Program-made: the position numbers and the translations under genes | The notes under the pieces: generated by a model | The model's input: the letters and a program-made list of their open reading frames with translations, nothing else | What the model was told of the DNA's origin: nothing | The model's database searches: none | Shown: positions 17,871-25,731 of the stretch, piece after piece | How the letters are laid out: the number at the start of each line of letters is the position of its first letter | Numbering within the stretch: position 1 is the first letter of the stretch | Assembly: GCF_000430545.1 (NCBI RefSeq) | Contig: NZ_KE387163.1 | Span: 275,593-339,592 of the forward strand | DNA: 64,000 bases | From: Tenacibaculum ovolyticum DSM 18103 | GTDB lineage: Bacteria; Bacteroidota; Bacteroidia; Flavobacteriales; Flavobacteriaceae | Direction of reading: 5' to 3'

Positions 17871-19358
17871 TTAATTATCACAAAATAAAGAAAACTTAAA
17901 ACAGGTTCCTTTTTTTTCATTGTTTGATACCTCTAAATTGGTTTGATGTAACTCCATAATTTTTTTTACTATTGATAAACCTAAACCAATCCCTTTATTT
18001 TCATTTGATGTGTTAACTTGAGTATAGCTATTAAAAATATCTTGCTGTTTTAACTTAGGTATTCCTTCACCTGTATCAATAACTTTTAGAGCTACACTAT
18101 TAATATTTTCATTATATATTTCTATAGTTACTCTTCCTTTTAAAGGAGTAAATTTAATGGCATTCTCAAGAATATTTTGAAGAGCTCTTTCTATTAATAA
18201 TACATCAGCATACACAGGTTGTATTTTATCTTTTATTTCAACCAATATTTCAATTCCTTTTAATTTAGAAATAAGATTGTATTTTTTTTGTAGATCGAAC
18301 ACCAAATTTGTGATATTAAAAAAATCTTTTTTTACCTCTATTTTTTGAGCTTCAAACTTGGTATACTCAAAGAGTTCATTTATCATATTTTCAAGATGAC
18401 TAGCACTTTTTTCTATAATTAACATAAAATCTTTTCTATCATCAACAGCTATATCTTCTTTCATTTTTAAAGTTTCAATATAACCTTTGATTACCGTTAA
18501 AGGTGTTCTTAAATCATGAGATACATCAGCTATTAATTCTTTTCTAAATTTATTAACGGCGTGTATTTGTTGAATATTAAGCGCTATTGTTTCTGCCATA
18601 TTATTATAAGTTAACGCTAATACCGATAAATCTGATTTTGCAGGATTAGGAATTCTACTGGTTAAATCTCCTTCTTTAAATTTATTAACATGATAAATTA
18701 TAACACGTAAATTTCTTGTTAAAAACCAAACACTTAACCAACCAACGAACATCGCAAATAACATTGTTAAAAAAATAGTGTGTACACATAGATTTAAAAA
18801 AAAAAGCTGGAATAATTTTTCACAAATTTGTTGATACTTTTGACTTGCTAATATGACATATATATATCCCGTTTGTCCATTTTTTTCAAAATAAGCCGCA
18901 GAAAATATTTTTTTCTTCTCTTTGTCTCTAGGATCATCCCCTAAAACATAAAGTTGATTATTATTAATGAAGTTTTTTATTGGTTTTAAATCAACTGATT
19001 GAAGTTTTTTGTCTTTTTTTGAATGTTCTAATACTACAGAATAAATTATTTCTCCTTTTTTATTTAATAAATAAACTTCAATAGCTCTATTTACAGCCAT
19101 CATATCGTGCATTATACCATCAAATAAACTTTTATTAACTAATCCATTATTTAAAAAAGGAGCATCATTTTTAAATTTCTCTTCTACTAAGTACTTAGCT
19201 ACATTATTATTTAGTTGTTGTGTTGTTTGGCTATAAAACTGTTTTATAAAAAAAAAGGCAGCATATATATATATACCGCCCATAATTAATATAATTGTTA
19301 AAAAAGAAATACTTAGTTTTTTAATTAATTTATTTGAAATTGTTCTGTAAAGACTCAC
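17871..19358 (-). CDS. Sensor histidine kinase (HAMP, HisKA, HATPase)
   Basis: A 495-residue membrane kinase. TM1 is about 14-40, the periplasmic sensor 41-182 carries no recognised motif, and TM2 is about 183-213. A HAMP region (about 214-266) precedes the H-box ADVSHDLRTPLTVIKGY (His281) and the ATPase boxes (DTGEGIPKL, GIGLGLSIVKKI). The start is a GTG at 19358, which overlaps the regulator gene by 29 nt; I saw no ATG nearby. With the regulator it forms a two-component pair facing the adenylation-enzyme operon. Confidence 0.92.
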   Translation of the reverse strand: MSLYRTISNKLIKKLSISFLTIILIMGGIYIYAAFFFIKQFYSQTTQQLNNNVAKYLVEEKFKNDAPFLNNGLVNKSLFDGIMHDMMAVNRAIEVYLLNKKGEIIYSVVLEHSKKDKKLQSVDLKPIKNFINNNQLYVLGDDPRDKEKKKIFSAAYFEKNGQTGYIYVILASQKYQQICEKLFQLFFLNLCVHTIFLTMLFAMFVGWLSVWFLTRNLRVIIYHVNKFKEGDLTSRIPNPAKSDLSVLALTYNNMAETIALNIQQIHAVNKFRKELIADVSHDLRTPLTVIKGYIETLKMKEDIAVDDRKDFMLIIEKSASHLENMINELFEYTKFEAQKIEVKKDFFNITNLVFDLQKKYNLISKLKGIEILVEIKDKIQPVYADVLLIERALQNILENAIKFTPLKGRVTIEIYNENINSVALKVIDTGEGIPKLKQQDIFNSYTQVNTSNENKGIGLGLSIVKKIMELHQTNLEVSNNEKKGTCFKFSLFCDN

Positions 19359-20067
19359 TTGTAAGGTATTTTAATTCTCCATTAAATTTATATCCAACGC
19401 CCCAAGTTGTTAATATAAATTTAGGTTCGTCGGTGTTTTTTTCTATTTTATTTCTTAATCTATTTATATGTGAGTTTACAGTATGCCTATAACCTTCAAA
19501 CTCATAGCCCCATATAATTTCTAATAAAGAATCTCTACTATATACTTTACCAGGAGTTGAAGCCATTAAAGCTAAAAGTTCAAACTCTTTAGGCGAAAGA
19601 TTTATTTTTTCTGAATTAATAACAACTTTTCGTTGTTCTATATCAATAAATAACTCTTCAAATAGTATTCTATTATAAACCTCCTTTATTTGTTTATTTT
19701 TAAGTATTGTATTTCTTCTTATAACAGCAGATACTCTAGAAAGTAATTCTCTTACACTAAAAGGCTTAGTCATATAATCATCTGCTCCTAATTCAAGGCC
19801 TAGAATTTTATCTATTTCATTACTTCTTGCTGTTAGCATAATAATTGGCGTCTGCTTTCGTCTTCTAATATTTTTACAAACTTCTATTCCATTTAAGTTA
19901 GGCAAAGTTAAATCTAGTATAATTAAAGAAAAATTTTCCTTGAGGGCTAATTCTAAACCTCTCTTACCATCTAAACAAGTAGTAACACTATAATGGTTAT
20001 CTATTAAGTTAAACTCAATTAATCTCGATATATCAATATCATCTTCAATAATCAGTATTTTTTTCAT
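19330..20067 (-). CDS. OmpR/PhoB-family response regulator
   Basis: A 245-residue protein. Receiver domain 1-120 with Asp9/Asp10, phosphorylation site Asp52 in IILDLTLPNLNG, and a Lys in YMTKPFS. The winged-helix DNA-binding domain (about 140-235) contains INLSPKEFELLALM and the recognition-helix segment YRHTVNSHINRLRNKIE. I prefer the ATG at 20067 to a TTG at 20091. It is transcribed with the kinase gene. Its likely binding site is the set of 11-bp-spaced direct repeats at 20114-20157, just upstream. Confidence 0.93.
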   Translation of the reverse strand: MKKILIIEDDIDISRLIEFNLIDNHYSVTTCLDGKRGLELALKENFSLIILDLTLPNLNGIEVCKNIRRRKQTPIIMLTARSNEIDKILGLELGADDYMTKPFSVRELLSRVSAVIRRNTILKNKQIKEVYNRILFEELFIDIEQRKVVINSEKINLSPKEFELLALMASTPGKVYSRDSLLEIIWGYEFEGYRHTVNSHINRLRNKIEKNTDEPKFILTTWGVGYKFNGELKYLTSESLQNNFK

Positions 20068-20113
20068 TCTATATGATTTCGGGGTGTTCAATAGCTAACT
20101 TAAAGAAATATAC

Positions 20114-20157
20114 CGTGATTTAAAAATGATTTTTTTGTGATACTTCTGTGATAGTAT
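20114..20157. promoter_or_regulatory. Four 11-bp-phased direct repeats, putative response-regulator box
   Basis: In the divergent spacer, hexamers start at 20114 (CGTGAT), 20125 (AATGAT), 20136 (TGTGAT) and 20147 (TGTGAT), exactly 11 bp apart, giving a consensus of nGTGAT plus 5 nt. OmpR/PhoB-family regulators bind head-to-tail repeats with about 11-bp phasing, and such a regulator is encoded 47 bp away. The same site could control the adenylation-enzyme operon starting at 20225. The repeats are seen; the binding is inferred. Confidence 0.6.
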
Positions 20158-20224
20158 TAAAAGTTATTTACATCATTAAAATAAAGCTGCAGCAGAAAAC
20201 AAATATTAACTTAATTATAATATC

Positions 20225-21859
20225 ATGAAAAAAACAGTATTTAATGATAATATTCTATATGAAAAAGACATAGAAAATGATGAAAACAAATTATTTTATT
20301 TAAAACCATTAATAAATAAAAAAGCCATAGGTAATTTATCTAGTGAAGATCAGCTAAAGTTTATTGAGTATGGAATAGCACCATCAGTTCCCCCGAAATA
20401 TAAAAACATTTTAGAAGCCTTTGAATATTGGGTTTCAAAAACTCCAAATACTATTGCCGCTATTCATCTTAAAAAAGAAATAACCTATAAAGAACTTGAT
20501 GATGAAGCTACAATATTAGCACTTCTACTAAAACAAAGAGGAATATCTTCTGGTGATAGTATTGCTTTATACATGCATCGATCTATAGATATGTTAATCG
20601 GTATTATAGCCTCTTTAAAACTAGGTGCTATTTATATACCACAAGACCCTCGAATCGTTCCTGAAAAGATGCTTCAATCTATTTATAAATTAAGCAATTC
20701 ATCTATAATTGTTTCGAATTCTAATTACCAAAAACTAAATTATTTTAAAGAGAAGGCTAAAATTATTTTTATAGATAAAGAATTATCTAAAGATACTTAT
20801 CGTCATTTATATGGCAATGTTAAACTTATCAATCAAAAAGGAAATGCACCTAATGATACTTGTTTTATTCTCTTTACATCAGGAACTACAGGAACTCCAA
20901 ATGGTGTTCAAGTAACCAATAAAAATTTATGCAACATATTATATACATCTCCTGGTGATTTAAATATTCGATCAGGTACTAAAGTTGCTCAAATACTTAA
21001 TATTTCATTTGATATGGCAGCGTGGGAAATTCTAGGTTGTTTAGGTAATGGAGGAACATTACTTATTAGAGGAAAAAGTATTCAAGAAACAGCACAAAAG
21101 GCCCATGTAATTATTGCAACACCTACAATACTTACAACTATAGACATAACTAAATGTAAATCACTTAAAACAGTTGCTGTTGCAGGTGAGCCTTGCCCTG
21201 AAATTTTAGCAAATAAGTGGGCAAAAGTTTGTGATTTTTACAATTCATGCGGACCTACTGAAACTACTATTGTAAACACAATGAAGAGATGTAGTTTTAA
21301 AAATAAAGAGCTCTCGATAGGTAAACCTACCCCCAATAACACAGTATACATATTAAATGATAGTAAGGAACCCTGTAAGATTGGAGAAGTTGGGATTATG
21401 TGGGCTGGTGGAGATTGTGTAACAAAAGGTTATATAAATAATAATACGTTAAACCAAAAACGCTATGCTGTCGATCCTTTTTTAAAGAAAGAAAAGAAAA
21501 TGTTTAATACAGGCGATTTAGGAAAATGGAATTTAGAAGGTGAGTTAATTCATTATGGAAGAATTGACGATCAAGTAAAAATTAAAGGCTTTAGAGTCGA
21601 ATTAGATGCTATTTCAAAAATAATTGAACGCATTTCCAATGTTAAAAGGGCTGTTACTATAAAACATCAGAATTTATTAGTCTCTTTTATTAGTGGAAAA
21701 TTTCAAAATAAAACGGAAGTACTAGCTCAATTAAAAATTGATCTTTCTAATGAACTCCCTTACTACTATTTACCTAGCGAATTTATTTTCATGAAAGAAC
21801 TTCCTAAAACATCTAGAGGAAAAATAGATAAATCAAAATTAAAAGAAATTTTAAGTTAA
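20225..21859 (+). CDS. Stand-alone NRPS-type adenylation enzyme (AMP-binding)
   Basis: A 544-residue acyl/aminoacyl-adenylate-forming enzyme. Core motifs: LFTSGTTGTPNGV (217-228, ATP loop), FDMAAWE (262-268), NSCGPTETT (340-348), NTGDLGKW with GRIDDQVKIKGFRVEL, and the catalytic Lys in SRGKIDK near the end. Asp263 in FDMAAWE matches the Asp that binds the alpha-amino group in NRPS A domains, so an amino acid substrate is likely. There is no carrier, condensation or thioesterase domain, and an extra 60 residues sit at the N terminus. First gene of a three-gene unit with a membrane flavoprotein and a crotonase. Product unknown. Confidence 0.87.
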   Translation: MKKTVFNDNILYEKDIENDENKLFYLKPLINKKAIGNLSSEDQLKFIEYGIAPSVPPKYKNILEAFEYWVSKTPNTIAAIHLKKEITYKELDDEATILALLLKQRGISSGDSIALYMHRSIDMLIGIIASLKLGAIYIPQDPRIVPEKMLQSIYKLSNSSIIVSNSNYQKLNYFKEKAKIIFIDKELSKDTYRHLYGNVKLINQKGNAPNDTCFILFTSGTTGTPNGVQVTNKNLCNILYTSPGDLNIRSGTKVAQILNISFDMAAWEILGCLGNGGTLLIRGKSIQETAQKAHVIIATPTILTTIDITKCKSLKTVAVAGEPCPEILANKWAKVCDFYNSCGPTETTIVNTMKRCSFKNKELSIGKPTPNNTVYILNDSKEPCKIGEVGIMWAGGDCVTKGYINNNTLNQKRYAVDPFLKKEKKMFNTGDLGKWNLEGELIHYGRIDDQVKIKGFRVELDAISKIIERISNVKRAVTIKHQNLLVSFISGKFQNKTEVLAQLKIDLSNELPYYYLPSEFIFMKELPKTSRGKIDKSKLKEILS

Positions 21860-21869
21860 ACATTGTAAA

Positions 21870-23183
21870 ATGGAAACGATAGTATTACCTCCGAAAAAAA
21901 ACTTTTTATATCGATTAGGAAAACACCCATGGCTTATTCCTTATCATAGATTATTTATACTTATTGTATTTATAAATTTAGGTGTAATGGTAAAAGCCTT
22001 TACAACATGGAATTGGTTTTCTCCTGAAAGTATACAGCTTGGAAAAATAGCAAAAATTATTTTATATAATTTTTCTTTAGCTATATTAATAAGACAGCAG
22101 TATATTATTAATATACTTTTTAGAATAGCTACAAACGTACCTAAAAACTGGCCTTTAATTATTAGAAGAGTTTGTGCTAAAGTATATCATTTTGGCGGAT
22201 TACACAGCTCTAGTGCCACAATGGGAACAATTTGGTATGTTATTTTTGTAGCAAGTTTATACTACCATTATTTAAATGTACTCCCAGGTGTAAACCTATC
22301 AATTATAATATTAACATCATTAATATTAGTCCTTTTGATAGTAATAATTATGATGGCATTGCCTAAGGTGAGAACAAAGTATCATAATCAATTTGAAATC
22401 ACTCATAGATTAGGTGGTTGGACCATTCTTATCTTATTCTGGGCTCAAATGATCTTATTTTTAACTCTAGAACATTCATTGCAGAACATAACGAAAACCT
22501 TCAGTTTTTGGTTACTTATAATACTTACTATAAGTGTTATACTTCCTTGGTTGCGCTTAAAAAAAGTGGATATAAATATTGAAAAACCTTCAAATCATGT
22601 TGCATTAACTTCTTTTGACTATGGAGTTACTCCGTTTGCAGGTTCAGCTACAGCATTAAGTAGAAATCCATTATTAGAATGGCACTCATTTGCAAATGTT
22701 CCATCACCTGAAAAAGATGGGTTTAGATTAACTATTTCTAGAGCTGGGGATTGGACAGGAAAATTTATAAATGATAAACCAAAAAAAGTGTGGGTTAAGG
22801 GAATACCTACAGCGGGTGTTGGAAATGTAGATAAAATATTTAAAAAAATCATATGGGTAGCTACTGGTAGCGGAATAGGCCCTTGTATACCTCATTTACT
22901 ATTAAACGAAACACCTTCATTATTAATATGGGCAACTAGAAATCCCGAAAAAACATATGGAGAAGATTTAGTTAACGAAATTAAGGCTGTACAACCTAAT
23001 GCTATTATTTGGAATACTGATACCCATGGAAAACCAGACCTTGTTAAGTTAGCTTATAAAGCCCATGTAGATTTTAAAGCTGAAGCAGTAATCTGTATTT
23101 CCAATCAAAAATTAACTCAAGAAGTAGTACATAATATGGAGTATTTAGGGATTCCTGCATATGGTGCTATTTGGGATTCTTAA
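21870..23183 (+). CDS. Six-helix membrane flavoprotein, FAD/NAD(P)-binding reductase-like
   Basis: A 437-residue protein. About six hydrophobic helices fall at 25-45, 60-80, 115-138, 142-165, 181-201 and 210-229, with histidines in or near helices (His107, His112, His132, His179). The cytosolic part resembles ferredoxin-NADP reductase folds: EWHSFANVP (270-278, FAD-binding like), TISRAGDWT and the nucleotide loop ATGSGIGPCIPHLL (331-344). It should move electrons from NAD(P)H through FAD at the membrane. From memory it recalls fungal TmpA-type membrane flavoproteins, which I could not verify. It lies 10 nt after the adenylation gene. Confidence 0.7.
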   Translation: METIVLPPKKNFLYRLGKHPWLIPYHRLFILIVFINLGVMVKAFTTWNWFSPESIQLGKIAKIILYNFSLAILIRQQYIINILFRIATNVPKNWPLIIRRVCAKVYHFGGLHSSSATMGTIWYVIFVASLYYHYLNVLPGVNLSIIILTSLILVLLIVIIMMALPKVRTKYHNQFEITHRLGGWTILILFWAQMILFLTLEHSLQNITKTFSFWLLIILTISVILPWLRLKKVDINIEKPSNHVALTSFDYGVTPFAGSATALSRNPLLEWHSFANVPSPEKDGFRLTISRAGDWTGKFINDKPKKVWVKGIPTAGVGNVDKIFKKIIWVATGSGIGPCIPHLLLNETPSLLIWATRNPEKTYGEDLVNEIKAVQPNAIIWNTDTHGKPDLVKLAYKAHVDFKAEAVICISNQKLTQEVVHNMEYLGIPAYGAIWDS

Positions 23184-23208
23184 AATAACAAAAACTAAAA
23201 ATTTTAAT

Positions 23209-23976
23209 ATGAATATATTATTTAAACAAATAGACAGAGTTCTTATTGCGCAATTAAATCGACCAAAAGCATTAAATGCATTGAACTCTGAAATAATGCA
23301 CGAGTTATTAATTGGACTAGAAATGTATGATTTAAAACCTGAAATAGGTTGTATTGTTCTTACAGGAAGTAAAGATTTTTTTTGTGCCGGTGCAGATATT
23401 AAAGAAATGATTTCTATGAGTGCGAATGAAATGATTAATGAAGATTATTTTAATCACTGGGAACGTTTAGCTAAAATTAAAACACCAATAATATCAGCTG
23501 TAGCTGGATATGCTTACGGGGGTGGTTGCGAATTAGCAATGATGGCTGACATTCTATATACTACAGAGACAAGTACTTTTAGTCAGCCAGAAATAAAACT
23601 AGGTGTTATACCAGGTATTGGCGGTACACAAAGGCTTACGAAACTTGTAGGTAAATCTAAAGCTATGGATATTATTCTAACAGGTAGAAATATTTCTGCT
23701 GAAGAAGCATACACAGCAGGATTAGTCTCTAGAATTTTCCCAAAACAAAATTTCATGCAACATGTAATGAACCAAGCTAAAATTATAGCCAATTATTCTA
23801 AAATAGCTTTAAAAATAGCAAAAGAAACCATCAATCAATCTTTAGAAACTGGCTTAAATTCTGGAATTGTATTCGAAAGAAAATTATTTCATTCTCTATT
23901 CAATACTTCTGATCAAAAAGAAGGTATGAGCGCTTTTATAGAAAAAAGAGTTCCACAATTTAATAAAATAAAATAA
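23209..23976 (+). CDS. Enoyl-CoA hydratase/isomerase family protein (crotonase fold)
   Basis: A 255-residue protein of normal crotonase length. The oxyanion-hole segments are FCAGADIKEM and AGYAYGGGCELAMMAD. Both catalytic-type glutamates appear conserved, in GGCELAM and in QPEIKLGVIPGIGG. A conventional syn-hydration of 2-enoyl-CoA is therefore chemically possible. I chose the ATG at 23209 (MNILFKQIDR); the longer frame begins inside the preceding gene. It is third in the adenylation-flavoprotein unit, so a role in processing the activated product is inferred. Ordinary fatty acid oxidation is the alternative. Confidence 0.88.
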   Translation: MNILFKQIDRVLIAQLNRPKALNALNSEIMHELLIGLEMYDLKPEIGCIVLTGSKDFFCAGADIKEMISMSANEMINEDYFNHWERLAKIKTPIISAVAGYAYGGGCELAMMADILYTTETSTFSQPEIKLGVIPGIGGTQRLTKLVGKSKAMDIILTGRNISAEEAYTAGLVSRIFPKQNFMQHVMNQAKIIANYSKIALKIAKETINQSLETGLNSGIVFERKLFHSLFNTSDQKEGMSAFIEKRVPQFNKIK

Positions 23977-23988
23977 AACATTTACAAC

Positions 23989-24699
23989 ATGAAAAAATCA
24001 TATATTATCACATTAATTAGTTTATTATTTACTTTTACTTTTATTGCTCAAGAAAAAAAAGAAACTAAAACTACTTTTGCTATTATGCCTATACATAATA
24101 GTGGTGCTGGCTTTAATAATGTATTTTTAGGCTCATATGAGTTAAAACCTCGAAAAAAATTAACTTTTTACAGTGTTTTTTGGGTAAATCCGTCATTTGG
24201 AAATCAAGGAAAAGATTTATTTTTAGAAACAGGAATTGGGTTAGGTTTTACATCTAAAAACAAGAAATGGTACATCAATCCTAGTTTAGGTTTTGGTCAT
24301 GGTAAATTATTATCACAAACTTCTGGTACTAAAATAGCTGAAAGTATTATCCCTAGTTTATTCTTAGTTCATAACTCTGGAAGATTTGAATTTGAAGCTT
24401 ATACTGCGTATTATAAAAGTTTACGAGGTCAAGGTAATTCACAAGACTTAATGCTTAACTGGGTAATCCCTGGCTTTAAAGTTAATAAACATTTTTCTTT
24501 AGGAGGTTTTTACGAACACTTAGGGCAAACAAGGGTTGATAATGGTAATAAGGTAACTTTATATCAATTTTTAGGAGGCTATTTAAAAGCTACTATGAAT
24601 AATGGTGTTTGGTTTCGTTTTGCATTTGGTCCTAATATTTCAGGCGATAATGTTAATGCCAATGAATTCTATAAAATTCAAGCTTTTATCCCTATTTAA
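23989..24699 (+). CDS. Predicted outer-membrane beta-barrel protein
   Basis: A 236-residue protein with a signal peptide (hydrophobic 6-19, cleavage near IAQ). Alternating hydrophobic strands with aromatic ends run to a C terminus of YKIQAFIPI. Segments such as FLETGIGLGFTSKNKKWYINPSLGFGHG look like barrel hairpins. I do not recognise a specific family. It starts 12 nt after the crotonase gene and may be the last gene of that unit, which would give the system an outer-membrane component (inference). A hairpin terminator follows. Confidence 0.65.
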   Translation: MKKSYIITLISLLFTFTFIAQEKKETKTTFAIMPIHNSGAGFNNVFLGSYELKPRKKLTFYSVFWVNPSFGNQGKDLFLETGIGLGFTSKNKKWYINPSLGFGHGKLLSQTSGTKIAESIIPSLFLVHNSGRFEFEAYTAYYKSLRGQGNSQDLMLNWVIPGFKVNKHFSLGGFYEHLGQTRVDNGNKVTLYQFLGGYLKATMNNGVWFRFAFGPNISGDNVNANEFYKIQAFIPI

Positions 24700-24744
24700 T
24701 AATCCCTCTACACAAAACAGTACTAATAAAATGATAAAGGTTAT

Positions 24745-24778
24745 AACGGAGTTATCTTTAAAAAGATTGCTCCGTTTT
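24745..24778 (+). terminator. Intrinsic terminator after the barrel gene
   Basis: AACGGAG (24745-24751) pairs with CTCCGTT (24770-24776), with an inner ATCTT/AAGAT stem (24754-24758 with 24763-24767), and a T-run follows. It closes the operon that began at 20225. Confidence 0.7.
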
Positions 24779-24827
24779 ACTGTGAATACTTTTTTTATCG
24801 ATACTTTTGCCTTCATAAAATTTTATT

Positions 24828-25199
24828 ATGCAATTTTTAAAACGTTTTGGTTACTATTCTGTTGGATTAATCTTTGGATCTTTAGTAGTACTTTTTATTT
24901 GGAAAGGTAAAGATGTCTCTTTTGATTACGGAATGGATGCTCGTACATTAAAAACGATTAGAATTAGAAAACGTTTATTTTCTGATAACGTGAAACAAGT
25001 TTTCGAAAATTCAAAAGTAGATACAGCAACAGTAACTGCAATATTAAAACATGGTGATGTTGATTTTGGAAAAAGTAAAGCTCAATTAAAACCTTGTGCT
25101 GAATACTTTATTACAGGTAAAGATAGCTTAAAGCATATTGATTTGTATGTGATTAGATGTGATTCTACAGCCACTATACATAAAATAACAATTAACTAA
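24828..25199 (+). CDS. Small membrane-anchored protein, DUF4258-like
   Basis: A 123-residue protein. One N-terminal hydrophobic helix (about 8-25) is followed by a soluble part with DYGMDARTLKTIRIRKRLFS and ILKHGDVDFGKSKAQLKPCAEYFI, then a beta-rich end. Comparable Bacteroidota proteins are labelled DUF4258; I assign this by the look of the blocks only. Function unknown. It is followed by a strong hairpin terminator. Confidence 0.65.
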   Translation: MQFLKRFGYYSVGLIFGSLVVLFIWKGKDVSFDYGMDARTLKTIRIRKRLFSDNVKQVFENSKVDTATVTAILKHGDVDFGKSKAQLKPCAEYFITGKDSLKHIDLYVIRCDSTATIHKITIN

Positions 25200-25232
25200 T
25201 TATTTATAATTACACTTTAATTATACACATAT

Positions 25233-25266
25233 AAAAAGCGCAAGAAATATTTCTCTTGCGCTTTTT
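25233..25266 (+). terminator. Strong intrinsic terminator
   Basis: AAAAAGCGCAAGA (25233-25245) pairs perfectly with 25254-25266 with an 8-nt loop. Because the stem ends in A and T runs it can serve both the plus-strand gene and the minus-strand gene at 25295. Confidence 0.88.
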
Positions 25267-25294
25267 TATTCGTTTAATATATACTATTAGTTAT

Positions 25295-25720
25295 TTATAC
25301 GTTACTACTTTCTAAAGACATCATCCATCTAATTCCAAATTTATCTTGTAACATTCCAAATTTTCCGCCCCAAAAAGCATCTCCTAAAGGCATCATTACA
25401 AATCCACCCTCTGCTAAACCATTAAAAACAGTAATAGCCTCATCTTCATCTTCAGAATTTAGAGTAACAGCAAAGTTATTACCTGAATTAAATTTTTCTT
25501 TATCATTAAAAAAATCGGATGCATTAATTGCCAATTCACCAACTTCTAATGTGCAATGCATTGTTAAATCTAATATTTCCTTAGGAAAACTCTTACACAT
25601 TTCTTCAGGAGCTTCTTTAAACTGCATGAGCATAGTAATGTCTCCTCCTAAAACATCTGCGTAAAAAGTCATCGCTTCTTTGCAGTTTCCATTAAAATGT
25701 AAATAAGTACCTGTTTTCAT
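25295..25720 (-). CDS. VOC (PhnB/glyoxalase-like) superfamily protein
   Basis: A 141-residue protein with the beta-alpha-beta-beta-beta pattern of PhnB-like VOC proteins: YLHFNGNCKEAMTFYADVLGG at the start, then DLTMHCTLEVGELAINASD and GDAFWGGKFGMLQDKFGIRWMMS near the end. Members of this group bind small ligands or metals, and many have no known activity. It begins 11 nt after the recQ stop, so it may be read from the same transcript. Confidence 0.87.
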   Translation of the reverse strand: MKTGTYLHFNGNCKEAMTFYADVLGGDITMLMQFKEAPEEMCKSFPKEILDLTMHCTLEVGELAINASDFFNDKEKFNSGNNFAVTLNSEDEDEAITVFNGLAEGGFVMMPLGDAFWGGKFGMLQDKFGIRWMMSLESSNV

Positions 25721-25731
25721 ATGAATCGTTT

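Noticed and set aside
23161..23208. N-terminal extension of the crotonase reading frame
   Set aside because: The extra 16 residues overlap the end of the flavoprotein gene, and the crotonase family starts at MNILFKQI.
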